Source: SAR202 cluster bacterium bin22 (GTDB lineage: Bacteria > Chloroflexota > Dehalococcoidia > Lucifugimonadales > UBA3495). From it: 57,644 nucleotides of DNA. The notes beneath the pieces were generated by a model, which saw only the letters and a list, made by a program, of their open reading frames with translations, was not told the origin of the DNA and did not search any database. The position numbers were made by a program, and so were the translations under genes. Positions 17,271 through 26,433 of this stretch are shown in pieces; the first letter of the stretch is position 1, and each line of letters opens with the position of its first letter. The stretch is from the NCBI GenBank assembly GCA_002238505.1, contig MPMM01000023.1, positions 1 through 57,644 on the forward strand. The letters run 5' to 3'.

Positions 17271-18848
17271 ATGCCGAAAGTTTTAGTATCTGATCCCATA
17301 GCCCCGGAAGGGGTTGAACTGCTCACTTCCAGGACGGAAGTTAAGGTGAAAACTGGGCTTAAGCCCGAGGAATTGATCAAGTCAATAGAAAATTTCGATG
17401 CCCTGGTTGTCCGCAGCGAAACCAAGGTAACTCCCAGCGTCATCGAGGCGGGCCAGAATCTCAAGGTAATCGCCCGCGCCGGAATTGGCGTGGATAACAT
17501 TGACCTCGCCGCCGCTACCAATGCGGGCATTGCCGTGGTTAACGCTCCCATTGGAAACACCGTGGCCGCCGCCGAGCATTCCCTGGCGCTGATGCTGTCC
17601 CTGGCGCGCAATATTCCGCAGGCCTACCAGTCGTTGAAGCAAGGCGAGTGGCGGCGCAGCGCCTTTATGGGCGTGGAGGTGCGCAACAAGTACCTGGGCG
17701 TTGTTGGCCTGGGACGGGTGGGTTCCGAAGTAGCCCGACGGGCTGCCAGTTTTGGGATGCACCTGCTGGGTTATGATCCCTTTGTAGGGGCCGATTATGC
17801 CCGCCGGCTGGGCGCGGAACTGCTGCCCCTGGATGAACTTTTGGCCAGGGCGGACTTTGTAACCCTGCACACTCCGCTTACTCCTTCCACCGCAAACCTG
17901 ATTGGCGCCAGGGAACTGGGCCTGATGAAACCAGGCGCGCACCTGATAAACGTGGCTCGCGGCGAGTTGATTGACGAAGACGCGCTCCTGGAAGCCCTGA
18001 ATGGAGACCACCTGGCCGGGGCAGCCCTGGACGTGTTTATCCAGGAGCCACCGCAAAATCGAGCCCTGGTGGCACATCCCAGGGTGATGGCAACGCCCCA
18101 TCTGGGCGCATCCACCCGGGAGGCCCAGCGCGAGGTTGCTATTGAGGCTGCCGAGCAGGTGCTGGCGGTGCTGGATGGCAAGCCGGCCCGCAACACGGTC
18201 AACGCTCCCTTCATGGCATCGGAGTCCCACGAGTTGCTGTCTCCCTTTATCCCCGTGGGCACCCTCCTGGGCAAACTGTTGACCCATCTGGCCCAGAACC
18301 AGTTTGTGGGGGTGAACATCTCGTACGAGGGTGAAATTGCCCAGCACGACACCATTATGCTCAAGTCGGCGGTGCTTGCCGGAGTGCTGACTCCGGTTAC
18401 GTCAGAACAGGTCAACTTGATCAATGCTCCCGTGCTGGCGCAACAGCGTGGGTTGAGCGTCACCGAGCACAAGTACTCCGAGGCACACGAGTACACCAGC
18501 CTGCTGACGGTTACCCTGGCCACCAGCAGCGGGGAGTTTACCCTGGCGGGGACATCCCTGCGCAACGAACCCCACATAGTCAAGGTCAACGACTACTGGC
18601 TGGACCTGCCGCCGTCGGCCCCCTATATGCTGTTCGTGGACAACCGGGACCAACCCGGGTCCATTGGCGCGGTGGGTACCATAGCCGGTCGCCACAACAT
18701 CAACATCAGCTTCATGGAGGTAGGTCGCCTGAACCTGCGGGGCCAGGCAATGATGGTGCTGGGGCTGGATGATCCCGTGCCTGCCCACGTCCTGGACGAG
18801 ATCAAGGCCCTGCCTCACATTTCGGATGCGCACTTGGTGAAGCTCTAG
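17271..18848 (+). CDS. serA: D-3-phosphoglycerate dehydrogenase
   Basis: 525 aa, long (type I) form. It oxidises 3-phosphoglycerate in the first step of serine synthesis. It starts MPKVLVSDPIAPEGVELL. The substrate domain has VVRSETKVT and IARAGIGVDNIDLAAAT. The NAD motif is GVVGLGRVGSEVARRA, followed by NVARGELIDEDAL (catalytic Arg), IQEPP and TPHLGAST (catalytic His). An intervening domain and a C-terminal ACT domain (LFVDNRDQPGSIGAVG to ISDAHLVKL) follow. The ATG at 17271 gives the canonical 525-residue length. A GTG at 17238 would add 11 non-homologous residues. The adjacency to trpB links serine supply to tryptophan synthesis. Confidence 0.96.
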   Translation: MPKVLVSDPIAPEGVELLTSRTEVKVKTGLKPEELIKSIENFDALVVRSETKVTPSVIEAGQNLKVIARAGIGVDNIDLAAATNAGIAVVNAPIGNTVAAAEHSLALMLSLARNIPQAYQSLKQGEWRRSAFMGVEVRNKYLGVVGLGRVGSEVARRAASFGMHLLGYDPFVGADYARRLGAELLPLDELLARADFVTLHTPLTPSTANLIGARELGLMKPGAHLINVARGELIDEDALLEALNGDHLAGAALDVFIQEPPQNRALVAHPRVMATPHLGASTREAQREVAIEAAEQVLAVLDGKPARNTVNAPFMASESHELLSPFIPVGTLLGKLLTHLAQNQFVGVNISYEGEIAQHDTIMLKSAVLAGVLTPVTSEQVNLINAPVLAQQRGLSVTEHKYSEAHEYTSLLTVTLATSSGEFTLAGTSLRNEPHIVKVNDYWLDLPPSAPYMLFVDNRDQPGSIGAVGTIAGRHNINISFMEVGRLNLRGQAMMVLGLDDPVPAHVLDEIKALPHISDAHLVKL

Positions 18849-18888
18849 TTCTTGGTCCTGGACTAATTTTGGCGTGTGGTATGCTACT

Positions 18889-18911
18889 GAGGCCGGGTTT
18901 AACCCGGCCTC
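18889..18911 (+). other. Stable hairpin between serA and the reductase gene
   Basis: Nine-bp arms GAGGCCGGG and CCCGGCCTC enclose TTTAA. No U-tract follows, so it is more likely an mRNA-processing or attenuating hairpin than a full terminator. The next gene starts 28 bp downstream. Confidence 0.4.
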
Positions 18912-18938
18912 AGGTTCAATATAGAGGAGAAAAGCATC

Positions 18939-19988
18939 ATGGCGGAGAAGATTGCGATTATGGGAGCCGGGGCCCTGGGAAGCTACGTGGGAGCTTTTCT
19001 TACCCAGGCCGGTGAGGACGTCACCTTTATTGATATGTGGCCCGAGCACGTGGAGACCATGCGGGAGCAGGGTCTGCGGGCCAGTGGCAGCCAGGGCGAC
19101 TTTACGGTGCCGGTCAAGGCCATGCACCTGACCGACGCCCAGGGCATAACCGAGCCATTTGACTTTGCCTTCATCGCAATGAAGTCCTACGACACCGAGT
19201 GGGCTACCCACTTCATCAAGCGGTACGTGAAGCCCGACGGTTACTTCGTCTCCCTCCAGAACTGCTGGAACGACCCGCTCATCGGCGAGATTGTGGGCCC
19301 CGAACGGGAGATGGGCTGCATTGCCTCCCACATTGAGGTAGCCCTGTGGGAGCCCGGCCACGTTCTGCGAGGCGGCGCCCCGGGCCGCGACCACGGTCAC
19401 GTTGTGTTCCGCGTGGGCGAGCAGTCAGGACAGGTTACGGCCCGCAGCGAGAGCGTCGCCAGCAAGCTGGACAACATCGACGCCGCCTATGCTACCGACA
19501 ACCTTTGGGGTGAACGGTGGGCCAAGCTGTGCCAGAACGGCATGGGCAACGCCATCTCCGCCATGACTACCCTGGGATCCCAGGACATGGCCCAGGATGC
19601 ACGGTTCCGCAACATCCGCATTCAGCTGGCCAAGGAAGGGGCCCAGGTGGGCCTGGCCCAGGGCCTGAACGTGGTGGCCATCAACGGCATCCCGGCCCAG
19701 ACCTGGGCCGATGCCGACAAGGGCGAGGTTTTCGAAGAGCTGAATGGCATCATGAGCCAGGCGGGAGGGCGGGTTAACTGGCTGGCATCCATGGCCCAGG
19801 ACGTGCACAAGGGCCGCCATTCTGAAGTGGACTTTATGAACGGCCTCATCTGCAGCAAGGGTCGGGAGACAGGCGTGCCAACTCCCTTCCACGATGCCAT
19901 TGTTGAGACCATGCACGGCATTGATGACGGCTCTCTGAAGCCCGACCCCTCGAATGTCGAGTTGATTGTCAAGGCTGTGGGGATGTAA
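18939..19988 (+). CDS. Ketopantoate reductase family (PanE/ApbA-like) oxidoreductase
   Basis: 349 aa. The N-terminal NADP Rossmann motif is KIAIMGAGALGSYVGAFL. FAFIAMKSYDTEW and SLQNCWNDPLIG match the ApbA N-terminal domain. The C-terminal helical domain has RWAKLCQNGMGNAISAMTT and EVDFMNGLICSKGRETGVPTP, where Glu/Asn in the SEVDFMNG segment align with the family's catalytic region. AGAGGAGAAAAG precedes the ATG. Distant PanE-like proteins often act on other 2-oxoacids, so the pantothenate role is not assured. A small unknown gene follows after 55 bp. Confidence 0.85.
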   Translation: MAEKIAIMGAGALGSYVGAFLTQAGEDVTFIDMWPEHVETMREQGLRASGSQGDFTVPVKAMHLTDAQGITEPFDFAFIAMKSYDTEWATHFIKRYVKPDGYFVSLQNCWNDPLIGEIVGPEREMGCIASHIEVALWEPGHVLRGGAPGRDHGHVVFRVGEQSGQVTARSESVASKLDNIDAAYATDNLWGERWAKLCQNGMGNAISAMTTLGSQDMAQDARFRNIRIQLAKEGAQVGLAQGLNVVAINGIPAQTWADADKGEVFEELNGIMSQAGGRVNWLASMAQDVHKGRHSEVDFMNGLICSKGRETGVPTPFHDAIVETMHGIDDGSLKPDPSNVELIVKAVGM

Positions 19989-20043
19989 GCAGCCAGGTCC
20001 AGGAGTCCGGGGGATACACCAGCACTCGCGGGAGGTGGTTCCC

Positions 20044-20514
20044 ATGTTCATTAAGGTTGAACCGGCCGGGTTCTTTATGTACACGGTGCAGTTGATCTTT
20101 GACCCTGCTCTTCCCGACTCGGAGGACCAGGAGGTACGGGACTACCTGACCGACCATGAGCTGGAGCCCCGCTACGAGTACCAGACTGAGGTTGAGGGCC
20201 GTCCCTGCGATGTGCTGCAGTTCGGCGGGTGCTACCTGGGTCGGCACCTGCAGTCGGTGGGCCAGATCCAGCGGCACGCGGTAGAGGTGGAACTGCTGAC
20301 TGCCCAGGTGGAGGAACACCTTACCGCCCTGGAGTTGCCCGGAGTCTCCGGTGACGAGGCGGCGGATGCCCTGCGCCGCAAGGAGACGGTGGCGACCCTG
20401 GTATCGGAACTGCACCAGGAGTCGGCGTTCCAGGCCGACGAGAACGGTGAACTGGTGGCCACCCTGGGGCGGGACGAGGTAAGGGAGGCAGTGCTAAGGT
20501 TGCTGGGGGAGTGA
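20044..20514 (+). CDS. Hypothetical protein
   Basis: 156 aa, not recognised. It starts MFIKVEPAGFFMYTVQLIFD at ATG 20044, preceded by GCGGGAGGTGG. It is acidic and Leu/Glu-rich, with LLTAQVEEHLTALELPG and a helical C-terminus ending REAVLRLLGE. No TM or signal is seen. It follows the PanE-like gene by 55 bp on the same strand and may be co-transcribed. Confidence 0.7.
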   Translation: MFIKVEPAGFFMYTVQLIFDPALPDSEDQEVRDYLTDHELEPRYEYQTEVEGRPCDVLQFGGCYLGRHLQSVGQIQRHAVEVELLTAQVEEHLTALELPGVSGDEAADALRRKETVATLVSELHQESAFQADENGELVATLGRDEVREAVLRLLGE

Positions 20515-20535
20515 ATGTCCGGATGGCTAAGCTAA

Positions 20536-21063
20536 TTGCAGGAATGCTATGGACACATTGTTGCCACACCACGGGGGTTTGGTTGTTTGCTCGATAACGC
20601 TGGTAGCATCGCCAGCGTAGCGGGTGCTGTCGTATCGGGTGTTGCACTAGTCATTGCCATATACCACATATTAAAATTGAGGGGAGAAACTCGTGCAGCT
20701 AGAGCGGCTGCGGAAGAGGCCCAAAGGCTAGTCAGGCGGGAGACAACCGGTACGGATCTGACCAGATTAAATGGGCGCCTTCAGGGTCTGGTCGACTTAC
20801 TTCGAAGCGGTGACAGGGAACGCGCTCTCGAACGTTTTCCCGACATCAGGAACTTGTTCACAGATATACGCCGACATCACCCCAATTTGACGCTGTATCA
20901 TCGCAGCCAAATTCAGGAATCGATTGCGACATTAAGAAATATGCAGAGTGAACTGGAGTCGTTGCAAGACGAAATTCCAGTTGAATTGAGAACCAAAATT
21001 AACGATGATTTAACTGATTTCCAAGCAAATTTGCTTGTAGAACTAGAAGACCGTCTCGAGTAG
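20536..21063 (+). CDS. Hypothetical protein with one TM segment and coiled coil
   Basis: Up to 175 aa. One hydrophobic segment (ASVAGAVVSGVALVIAIYHI, about 26-45) is followed by a charged helical region (LRGETRAARAAAEEAQRLV) and a coiled-coil-like remainder (HRSQIQESIATLRNMQSEL). The start is uncertain: a TTG at 20536 is the longest option, and a TTG near 20587 would begin just before the membrane segment. It is AT-richer than its neighbours. The next small gene starts 20 bp after it, making an unknown two-gene unit in an otherwise metabolic region. Confidence 0.55.
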   Translation: MQECYGHIVATPRGFGCLLDNAGSIASVAGAVVSGVALVIAIYHILKLRGETRAARAAAEEAQRLVRRETTGTDLTRLNGRLQGLVDLLRSGDRERALERFPDIRNLFTDIRRHHPNLTLYHRSQIQESIATLRNMQSELESLQDEIPVELRTKINDDLTDFQANLLVELEDRLE

Positions 21064-21082
21064 TTGCCCTTTGGAGGACGGA

Positions 21083-21433
21083 ATGCCTGGACAGGGATTG
21101 AACGAAGTAGCCAGCGAACTGTTGCGCCGGTCTAGGGATGGGAAAATCCCTTGGAAGCAGACTAGAAGGGACAGCGAATATCGGGTGAGCTTTCCGGATG
21201 TATCCCTTGCCATTTTTTGCGCTTCGGGGCACTATCGACTGGACCTGATCAATGAAACTGGTTCAGTTATCGAGAGCTTGGAATATAGCCCGCTGTCGAT
21301 ATTTACCCAAACTGGAAAACGAGATGAGCTAGAATCCAGAAGCAAAACTCTGAAAGAAATTTACGACTTAGCCGAAGCTCATGTTCAGGAAGAGGTTGCT
21401 CAGAGAGCTCTACAATACCTCAAGCAGGCCTAA
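21083..21433 (+). CDS. Hypothetical protein
   Basis: 116 aa, function unknown. The ATG at 21083 is preceded by GGAGG at 5 bp. The N-terminus is basic (ASELLRRSRDGKIPWKQTRR). A beta-rich centre follows (YRVSFPDVSLAIFCASGHYR, then LINETGSVIESLEYS), with a helical end (LKEIYDLAEAHVQEEVAQRA). The layout resembles small single-domain proteins of accessory cassettes. It is paired with the upstream TM/coiled-coil gene and convergent with the AAA ATPase gene (13 bp apart). Confidence 0.6.
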   Translation: MPGQGLNEVASELLRRSRDGKIPWKQTRRDSEYRVSFPDVSLAIFCASGHYRLDLINETGSVIESLEYSPLSIFTQTGKRDELESRSKTLKEIYDLAEAHVQEEVAQRALQYLKQA

Positions 21434-21445
21434 GTCTCCCTCCCC

Positions 21446-22861
21446 TTACCTCCTGTAGGTGTAGCCTTGGGGGGTGCGCTCGCAGTTGAGGCGGCGGTTG
21501 AGGTGCAGGCCTTCCAGGACGAACTCGACGGCCGAGGCCTGGAGTTCCGGGCGGGGGTCGTCGGTGATGAGGGCCACCGCTTCCGTCAGTCCCTCCACTT
21601 CTGAAGCCATGGGCAGGTAGTCGCCAGCCGGCTTGTCGCTGCCCGTCTCCGCCTGGCTGCCCAGGTCAAAGGCAGTAACCACGTCGTCCATGGCGTCCAC
21701 GTCAAAGTAGCGGCCGAAGACCCGCAGCACGGCCCGCTTGGTCAAGTCCTCCATCACCCGGTCCTCGCGTCCCTCCTCGAAGGTTTCCAACTCGATTTTG
21801 CCGCCGAAGGAGGCGGATATGTAGGGCAGGTCGCTGATGCGGGGGCAGGCCACCGTATCCCCGGCGCGGATGGCGCGGCGGACGGCGTTGCTGAGCAGGG
21901 TTTCGTAGTTGGCGATGGAGACGCGGACGCTGACGCCGGAGCGCTGGTTGATCTCGTTGCTGGAGCGGGCCTGGGCGGTAATCTCGGCCAGTATCTCCTT
22001 GATGTACTGGGGTATGACCAGGTTGTCCTCGTCCATGAAGCGGGCGCGCTCCTGGTCCATGATGGTGATCTCTTCCTCGATGTGGCGGGGGTAGTGGGTG
22101 TGAATCTGGGAGCCGTAGCGGTCCTTCAGCGGGGTGACGATGCGGCCCCGGTTGGTGTAGTCCTCGGGGTTGGCGGTGGCCACCACGTAAACGTCCAGGG
22201 GCAGGCGGATGCGGTAGCCCTTGATCTGGACGTCGCGCTCCTCCATCAGATTGAAGAGGCCGACCTGGATGCGTTCGGCCAGGTCTGGCAGTTCGTTGAT
22301 GGAGAAGATGCCGCGATTGGTGCGGGGAACCAGGCCGTAGTGAATGGCCAGTTCGTCGGACAGGTGGCGGCCCTCGGCCACCTTGATGGGATCGACTTCA
22401 CCGATAAGGTCGGCGATGGAAATGTCTGGGGTTGCCAGCTTCTCGGAGTAGCGGTCCTCGCGGCCGATCCACTCGATGCCGGTATCGTCGCCGGCCTCGG
22501 CGACGGAGTCGCGGCAAGCCTGGCAGATGGGATTGAAGGGGTCGCAGTTTATCTCGCAACCGGCGATTTTGGGAATGGCCTCGTCCAGCAGGTTGACCAG
22601 GCTGCGGATGAGGCGGGATTTGGCCTGGCCGCGCTCGCCCAGGAGGATGACGTCCTGGCCGGCGAGGATGGCGTTTTCCAGTTGGGGAATGACGGTGTCC
22701 TCAAAGCCGATGATGCCGGGGAAGACGATTTCCTCGGAGCGCATTTTCTGCACCAGGTTGTTGCGCATCTCCTGGCGGACGGGCAGCACCTTGTAGCCGC
22801 TGTCGCGCAGTTCACCGATAGTCGCGGGCCGGTTTGAGCCCAACTGGGTAATTGAGGTCAT
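21446..22861 (-). CDS. MoxR/magnesium-chelatase-like AAA+ ATPase with cysteine cluster
   Basis: 471 aa. The Walker A is GERGQAKS (residues 75-82, Ala in place of the usual Gly/Thr spacing). Walker B and the sensor region are FSINELPDLAERIQVGLFNL, DVYVVATANPEDYTNRGRI and LKDRYGSQI. A cysteine group (Cys102, 106, 113, 116 in GCEINCDPFNPICQACRD) sits between Walker A and B and could bind metal. ChlI/BchI-type ATPases pair with a VWA-domain protein to remodel or insert metal, but no VWA partner is next to it. CGGAGGAAAACA precedes the ATG. It is annotated magnesium chelatase in similar genomes, but chlorophyll synthesis is not indicated here. Confidence 0.88.
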   Translation of the reverse strand: MTSITQLGSNRPATIGELRDSGYKVLPVRQEMRNNLVQKMRSEEIVFPGIIGFEDTVIPQLENAILAGQDVILLGERGQAKSRLIRSLVNLLDEAIPKIAGCEINCDPFNPICQACRDSVAEAGDDTGIEWIGREDRYSEKLATPDISIADLIGEVDPIKVAEGRHLSDELAIHYGLVPRTNRGIFSINELPDLAERIQVGLFNLMEERDVQIKGYRIRLPLDVYVVATANPEDYTNRGRIVTPLKDRYGSQIHTHYPRHIEEEITIMDQERARFMDEDNLVIPQYIKEILAEITAQARSSNEINQRSGVSVRVSIANYETLLSNAVRRAIRAGDTVACPRISDLPYISASFGGKIELETFEEGREDRVMEDLTKRAVLRVFGRYFDVDAMDDVVTAFDLGSQAETGSDKPAGDYLPMASEVEGLTEAVALITDDPRPELQASAVEFVLEGLHLNRRLNCERTPQGYTYRR

Positions 22862-23410
22862 TGTTTTCCTCCGTGGCCAGACAAAGGATTTGTAGCTACA
22901 AGACAGTCAGGCCAGTATAGCACAGGGGGAATGGCCCTCAACCCTGGTCCTCTCTCCCTTACCCCCTGCCCCTCGCCCATGCCCTCACCCCCGGCCCCTC
23001 TCCCATAGGGCGAGGGGGGAATTTTGTTTTTTCCTGTTATTTCCTTTCATTTCCAGTTGTTTTGTAGCTGGGGGCGGGGGTGGGTGACAGGGTGATGACA
23101 GGGTGATGACAGGGTCGCCCGCCGTTTCCCAGCTTGCCCAGCAGCGGGGGTGGAAGGGGTGGCCTTCGCCCCCGGCCCCTCTCCCATAGGGCGAGGGGAG
23201 AGTTTGGTTTTGATGTTGGTTGCGGTTGGCTGGGCATGAGTTGTGGCATGGATTCTAGATCCTTCGGCTGCGCTCAGGATGACATGGTTTGGTGGGTGGC
23301 CCTCACCCCCGGCTCCTCTTCCGATGGGGCCAGGGGGAACTCTTTATTATGGTAGGGGAGTGTCAGCCTGGGAGTAAAGGGGTGGTTGGCCGGGGATTTG
23401 GGGGCCAGGG
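22862..23410. repeat. Repeat-filled intergenic region
   Basis: 549 bp without a gene. Three copies of a GC-rich inverted repeat (core CCCCTCTCCCATAGGGCGAG) lie at 22982-23021, 23168-23203 and, diverged, at 23299-23338. An 11-bp tandem GTGATGACAGG sits at 23092-23113, with a partial third unit before it. A copy of the dispersed ccttcggctgcgctcaggat repeat is at 23257-23284. These look like REP-type elements. Confidence 0.75.
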
Positions 23411-26338
23411 CTACAAAGGGGGCTGCATGATGAAGGTGGCGTCCTTGGGGCGGGCCTTGCCGCCGTGGACGGAGGGTTCGTTGCACCATTTCTGGGCCAG
23501 GCGGCGGACGCCCTGGTAGATGGACTCGTCGAAGCCGAGGAGATCGCAGATAACACGGTAGTCGAGAAGGGCACGGTTGGGGTCGGCGTCGGCAAGGTAG
23601 GCGGGCATGAGTTCCTTGTCGCGGAACTCCTCGAATATTTTCTCGGCTTCGGCCAGTTGTTTGTCGGTGAGGGTGCGGAAGTCAAGGACGGGAAGCGTTT
23701 CGGCGGAGCGAATGGTAAGGCCAGCCTTGCTAGATTGTTGACGATTTGAATGCCACCACCAACAGAGAAGCCCAATTGTACTATTGCCCCAAACTGCAAA
23801 TGTCTTCTCGAAATCGCTATTGTCGAAGATTACATTTGGCCATACCCGTCCGCCTACAGATGGCTGGTCTGTGAAGGCCACCGCTAATGCCTGAGACCCA
23901 AAGGTAAAGTCGAGATTCAAGTGGAGTCGGGTGGCGGTATTCCAGACCGTAGTAGCCTTTTCCTCTAGCCCAGGGCGAACCTGCAAAGATGAATCCGGTA
24001 GACAGACGATTTTAGTTTCCTTCTTCGCATCGTGGTTCCACAGAGCAGGATAAGTAGCAGTTGGTGATGCAGGTAATTTGGCGAACGGTCCGCGAGGAGC
24101 AGCCCCAATAATATCCAGGTGATACGTTCCCAGTTTTCCGACGCAAGACAGCTCTGCTACGTTGACCTTAAGTCCCTCGGGCCTTGCAGGAAGCCAAAGT
24201 TGTGATTGAGCGAGCGAATACGCAACTTGGGCCAACGTATAGTCTCTGACCCGAACGGCACCCCACGATGTCCCTATACTTTCTTCTGTAGTGGTTAACA
24301 TTTCGCCTATGAGACCTTCACCCAGCATCACAGCGGTACCACCGTAAGGACCGTCTTCAATTCTACGAGCATAATCATTGGCGATAATGGTATTTGAGGT
24401 AACCCAAGCACTGCCTGAATTTATAGGCCGGCAAGTTAGTGATATAAATGTCGGTCTTTGATTATCGAAGTTCGTATTGTGAGCCTTGTTCGCTATCACC
24501 AAACACTCTGCCATACCTGTATCGGATGAGAAAGACATATCCTTTCCGTTGGCTGCAATGCTAAATACCGATATGTTGCAGTAGTGTCCTGACAGCATCT
24601 CACGAAATCCCGACCATGCTGTGCCACTAGCGGCGGTTAGCGGTAACACTAGGGCGAGAACACCGCCCGGTTTAAGTTTCTTGTCAGCAAGATGAACAAA
24701 GGCAGTGGCAAGTCCAGCGTTGCCGTGGTAACTACCTCCGAGCTTGAAACTACCCAGTCTATTTGCCATGTCTTTTTGGTCTTGGTCAGTTGCTTCGAAA
24801 GCGGCGAAAGCGGCGGCAACTGCATCGGCTGTCGCGCCTTCCCGAGTGACGTTACGAGTAAACGGAGGGTTCATTATTACGATATCGAACCCGGCATCGG
24901 CAATATCCACATTTACATGCGCGGCGGTTTCCTGACCAAAACTACCGGTTTGCAAAGCTGGATCGCTGGTATTAAACAGGGTCTGTACTTGGGAACCTTG
25001 CAAGAGTTCCAGAGAGCCGATTTTCACTGACCCGTCTCTTTGGCGTCCGTACGGCATGGTGTAGAGGTGGGCCTGTTCGAAATTAACGTTGGGCTGGATT
25101 CCAGAGAGAGTGGAACCGGTGATGTGGATGGCCGAAGGCATCACGTCGCAGCCATAGAGCACGTCTTCCATCATCACGGAGTGCAGAGCCGCCATGTCGC
25201 CGCCGGCCAGTTCGTGTCGGGCGGCAATCTGGTCGTAAACCGCCGAGAGAAGAGCGCCGGTGCCGCAGGCGAAATCGCCAACCCGGAGCTTGCCCAGGGC
25301 CTCGGCATCGCCCCAGTCCACGCCTTCGAGCTTGGCCACGGCCAGGCGGGCCAGCAGGGTCGCCGAGGCGGGGCGGGTGTAGAAAGTGGCCAGGTATTTG
25401 CGGTCGGCAATCAGGCGCTGGAAAATGCGGCCAGTAAGGTCGTGAGCGTTGCCCACGCCGGTGGCGTTGACCTGGCGGGCGGTGGGAAGCAGGGCCTGTA
25501 AAATCGCGGCGGCATCCTCTGACTGCAAGTTAGTGAGAATGTCCTTGGCGATGGAAAAAATAGGGTAGAAGTCGTAGTCCAGGATTGTGCCCCAAGCTTT
25601 CAGGGTGGCGTCCTGTAATTTGGCCGCCTTGCCGCCGCCCAAGAGCAACAGGGGATTGACATCTTCAAGCATCCCGGCGATACGCTCGTGAAAGACTAGG
25701 GCGTTGGCGAGAATGGCGCAGGCCATGCGGCGGGTCTGGGGAACGTCGGACATGCCCAGAAGTCTTGCGATTTTGGCGGACAGGTGGGCGCGTGTCTCGG
25801 CCATTTTGTCCAAGATTTTGGCTGCATCCTCGATGCCCGTTTCCAGAATATCGGTGGCTTGTTCTACTTCCTTCTGGGGGACGGAAACCAGCCTGACCAG
25901 GTCAGCCAGGTCGGTAACGGAGCCCTGGAGCCAGCCGGATGCGGGGAAACGTGAGCAATCTTCGTATAGGACGCAGTAGGAGAGGGTAGTTTCCAGCAGC
26001 TTTTCCTGAAGGTTGCCGGCCGTTTCCAGGGACAGGGGATAGCGCACGGCCACCGATGCTTCAATGGTGCGAACTTCCCCGTTTACCTTCAAACCGAGCC
26101 TCTCCCGGGCATCATCCTCGGCTTCGGGGGCGGGCTCAAATTCGGCCTCGACGGTGACGGGGGAACGGCCGGAGGCGGTTACCAGCACGTCGGCGTGGCG
26201 GCCGGGGTGTTCGGGGAAGGTGTTGGTGTGCTCGGAAAGGACGGTGCAGGTGGGCATCATGCTTTTGAGCAGGTTGCCCAGGGCGATGTTGACGTTGGGT
26301 TCCATTTGCTTGGGGGTGGTCATCGGCGCTCTTACCAT
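23411..26338 (-). CDS. Large N6-adenine-type DNA methyltransferase, possibly type IIG/BREX-like
   Basis: 975 aa. The SAM motif I is VGDFACGTGALLSAVYDQI (about 345-363) and motif IV is IMNPPFTRN (about 489), an N6-adenine methylase NPPF. TRPASATLLARL upstream matches the helical lead seen in type I HsdM and IIG enzymes. The N-terminal part (HADVLVTASGRSPVTVEAEF) is a beta-rich section that might be a nuclease-like fold, but no clear PD-ExK set is visible. The C-terminal 400 residues are a specificity-like region with local AT-richness. The start is ATG 26338 or 26323, and neither has a strong ribosome site. No HsdS/HsdR or BREX/DISARM partner is adjacent. Confidence 0.85.
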   Translation of the reverse strand: MVRAPMTTPKQMEPNVNIALGNLLKSMMPTCTVLSEHTNTFPEHPGRHADVLVTASGRSPVTVEAEFEPAPEAEDDARERLGLKVNGEVRTIEASVAVRYPLSLETAGNLQEKLLETTLSYCVLYEDCSRFPASGWLQGSVTDLADLVRLVSVPQKEVEQATDILETGIEDAAKILDKMAETRAHLSAKIARLLGMSDVPQTRRMACAILANALVFHERIAGMLEDVNPLLLLGGGKAAKLQDATLKAWGTILDYDFYPIFSIAKDILTNLQSEDAAAILQALLPTARQVNATGVGNAHDLTGRIFQRLIADRKYLATFYTRPASATLLARLAVAKLEGVDWGDAEALGKLRVGDFACGTGALLSAVYDQIAARHELAGGDMAALHSVMMEDVLYGCDVMPSAIHITGSTLSGIQPNVNFEQAHLYTMPYGRQRDGSVKIGSLELLQGSQVQTLFNTSDPALQTGSFGQETAAHVNVDIADAGFDIVIMNPPFTRNVTREGATADAVAAAFAAFEATDQDQKDMANRLGSFKLGGSYHGNAGLATAFVHLADKKLKPGGVLALVLPLTAASGTAWSGFREMLSGHYCNISVFSIAANGKDMSFSSDTGMAECLVIANKAHNTNFDNQRPTFISLTCRPINSGSAWVTSNTIIANDYARRIEDGPYGGTAVMLGEGLIGEMLTTTEESIGTSWGAVRVRDYTLAQVAYSLAQSQLWLPARPEGLKVNVAELSCVGKLGTYHLDIIGAAPRGPFAKLPASPTATYPALWNHDAKKETKIVCLPDSSLQVRPGLEEKATTVWNTATRLHLNLDFTFGSQALAVAFTDQPSVGGRVWPNVIFDNSDFEKTFAVWGNSTIGLLCWWWHSNRQQSSKAGLTIRSAETLPVLDFRTLTDKQLAEAEKIFEEFRDKELMPAYLADADPNRALLDYRVICDLLGFDESIYQGVRRLAQKWCNEPSVHGGKARPKDATFIMQPPL

Positions 26339-26433
26339 GGGATTGAAGATGGGGGAAGTATAGCAGGGGGTTGCGGGGCATTGTAGGGGGAAGTGTCAGT
26401 GAGGTGGTTACAGGTCGGGGTGATATTGGCATG

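Noticed and set aside
23411-26338. PD-(D/E)xK nuclease in the N-terminus of the methyltransferase
   Set aside because: Only a D...VEAEF pattern is visible, and a full catalytic set with Lys is not seen. Kept only as a question in the findings.
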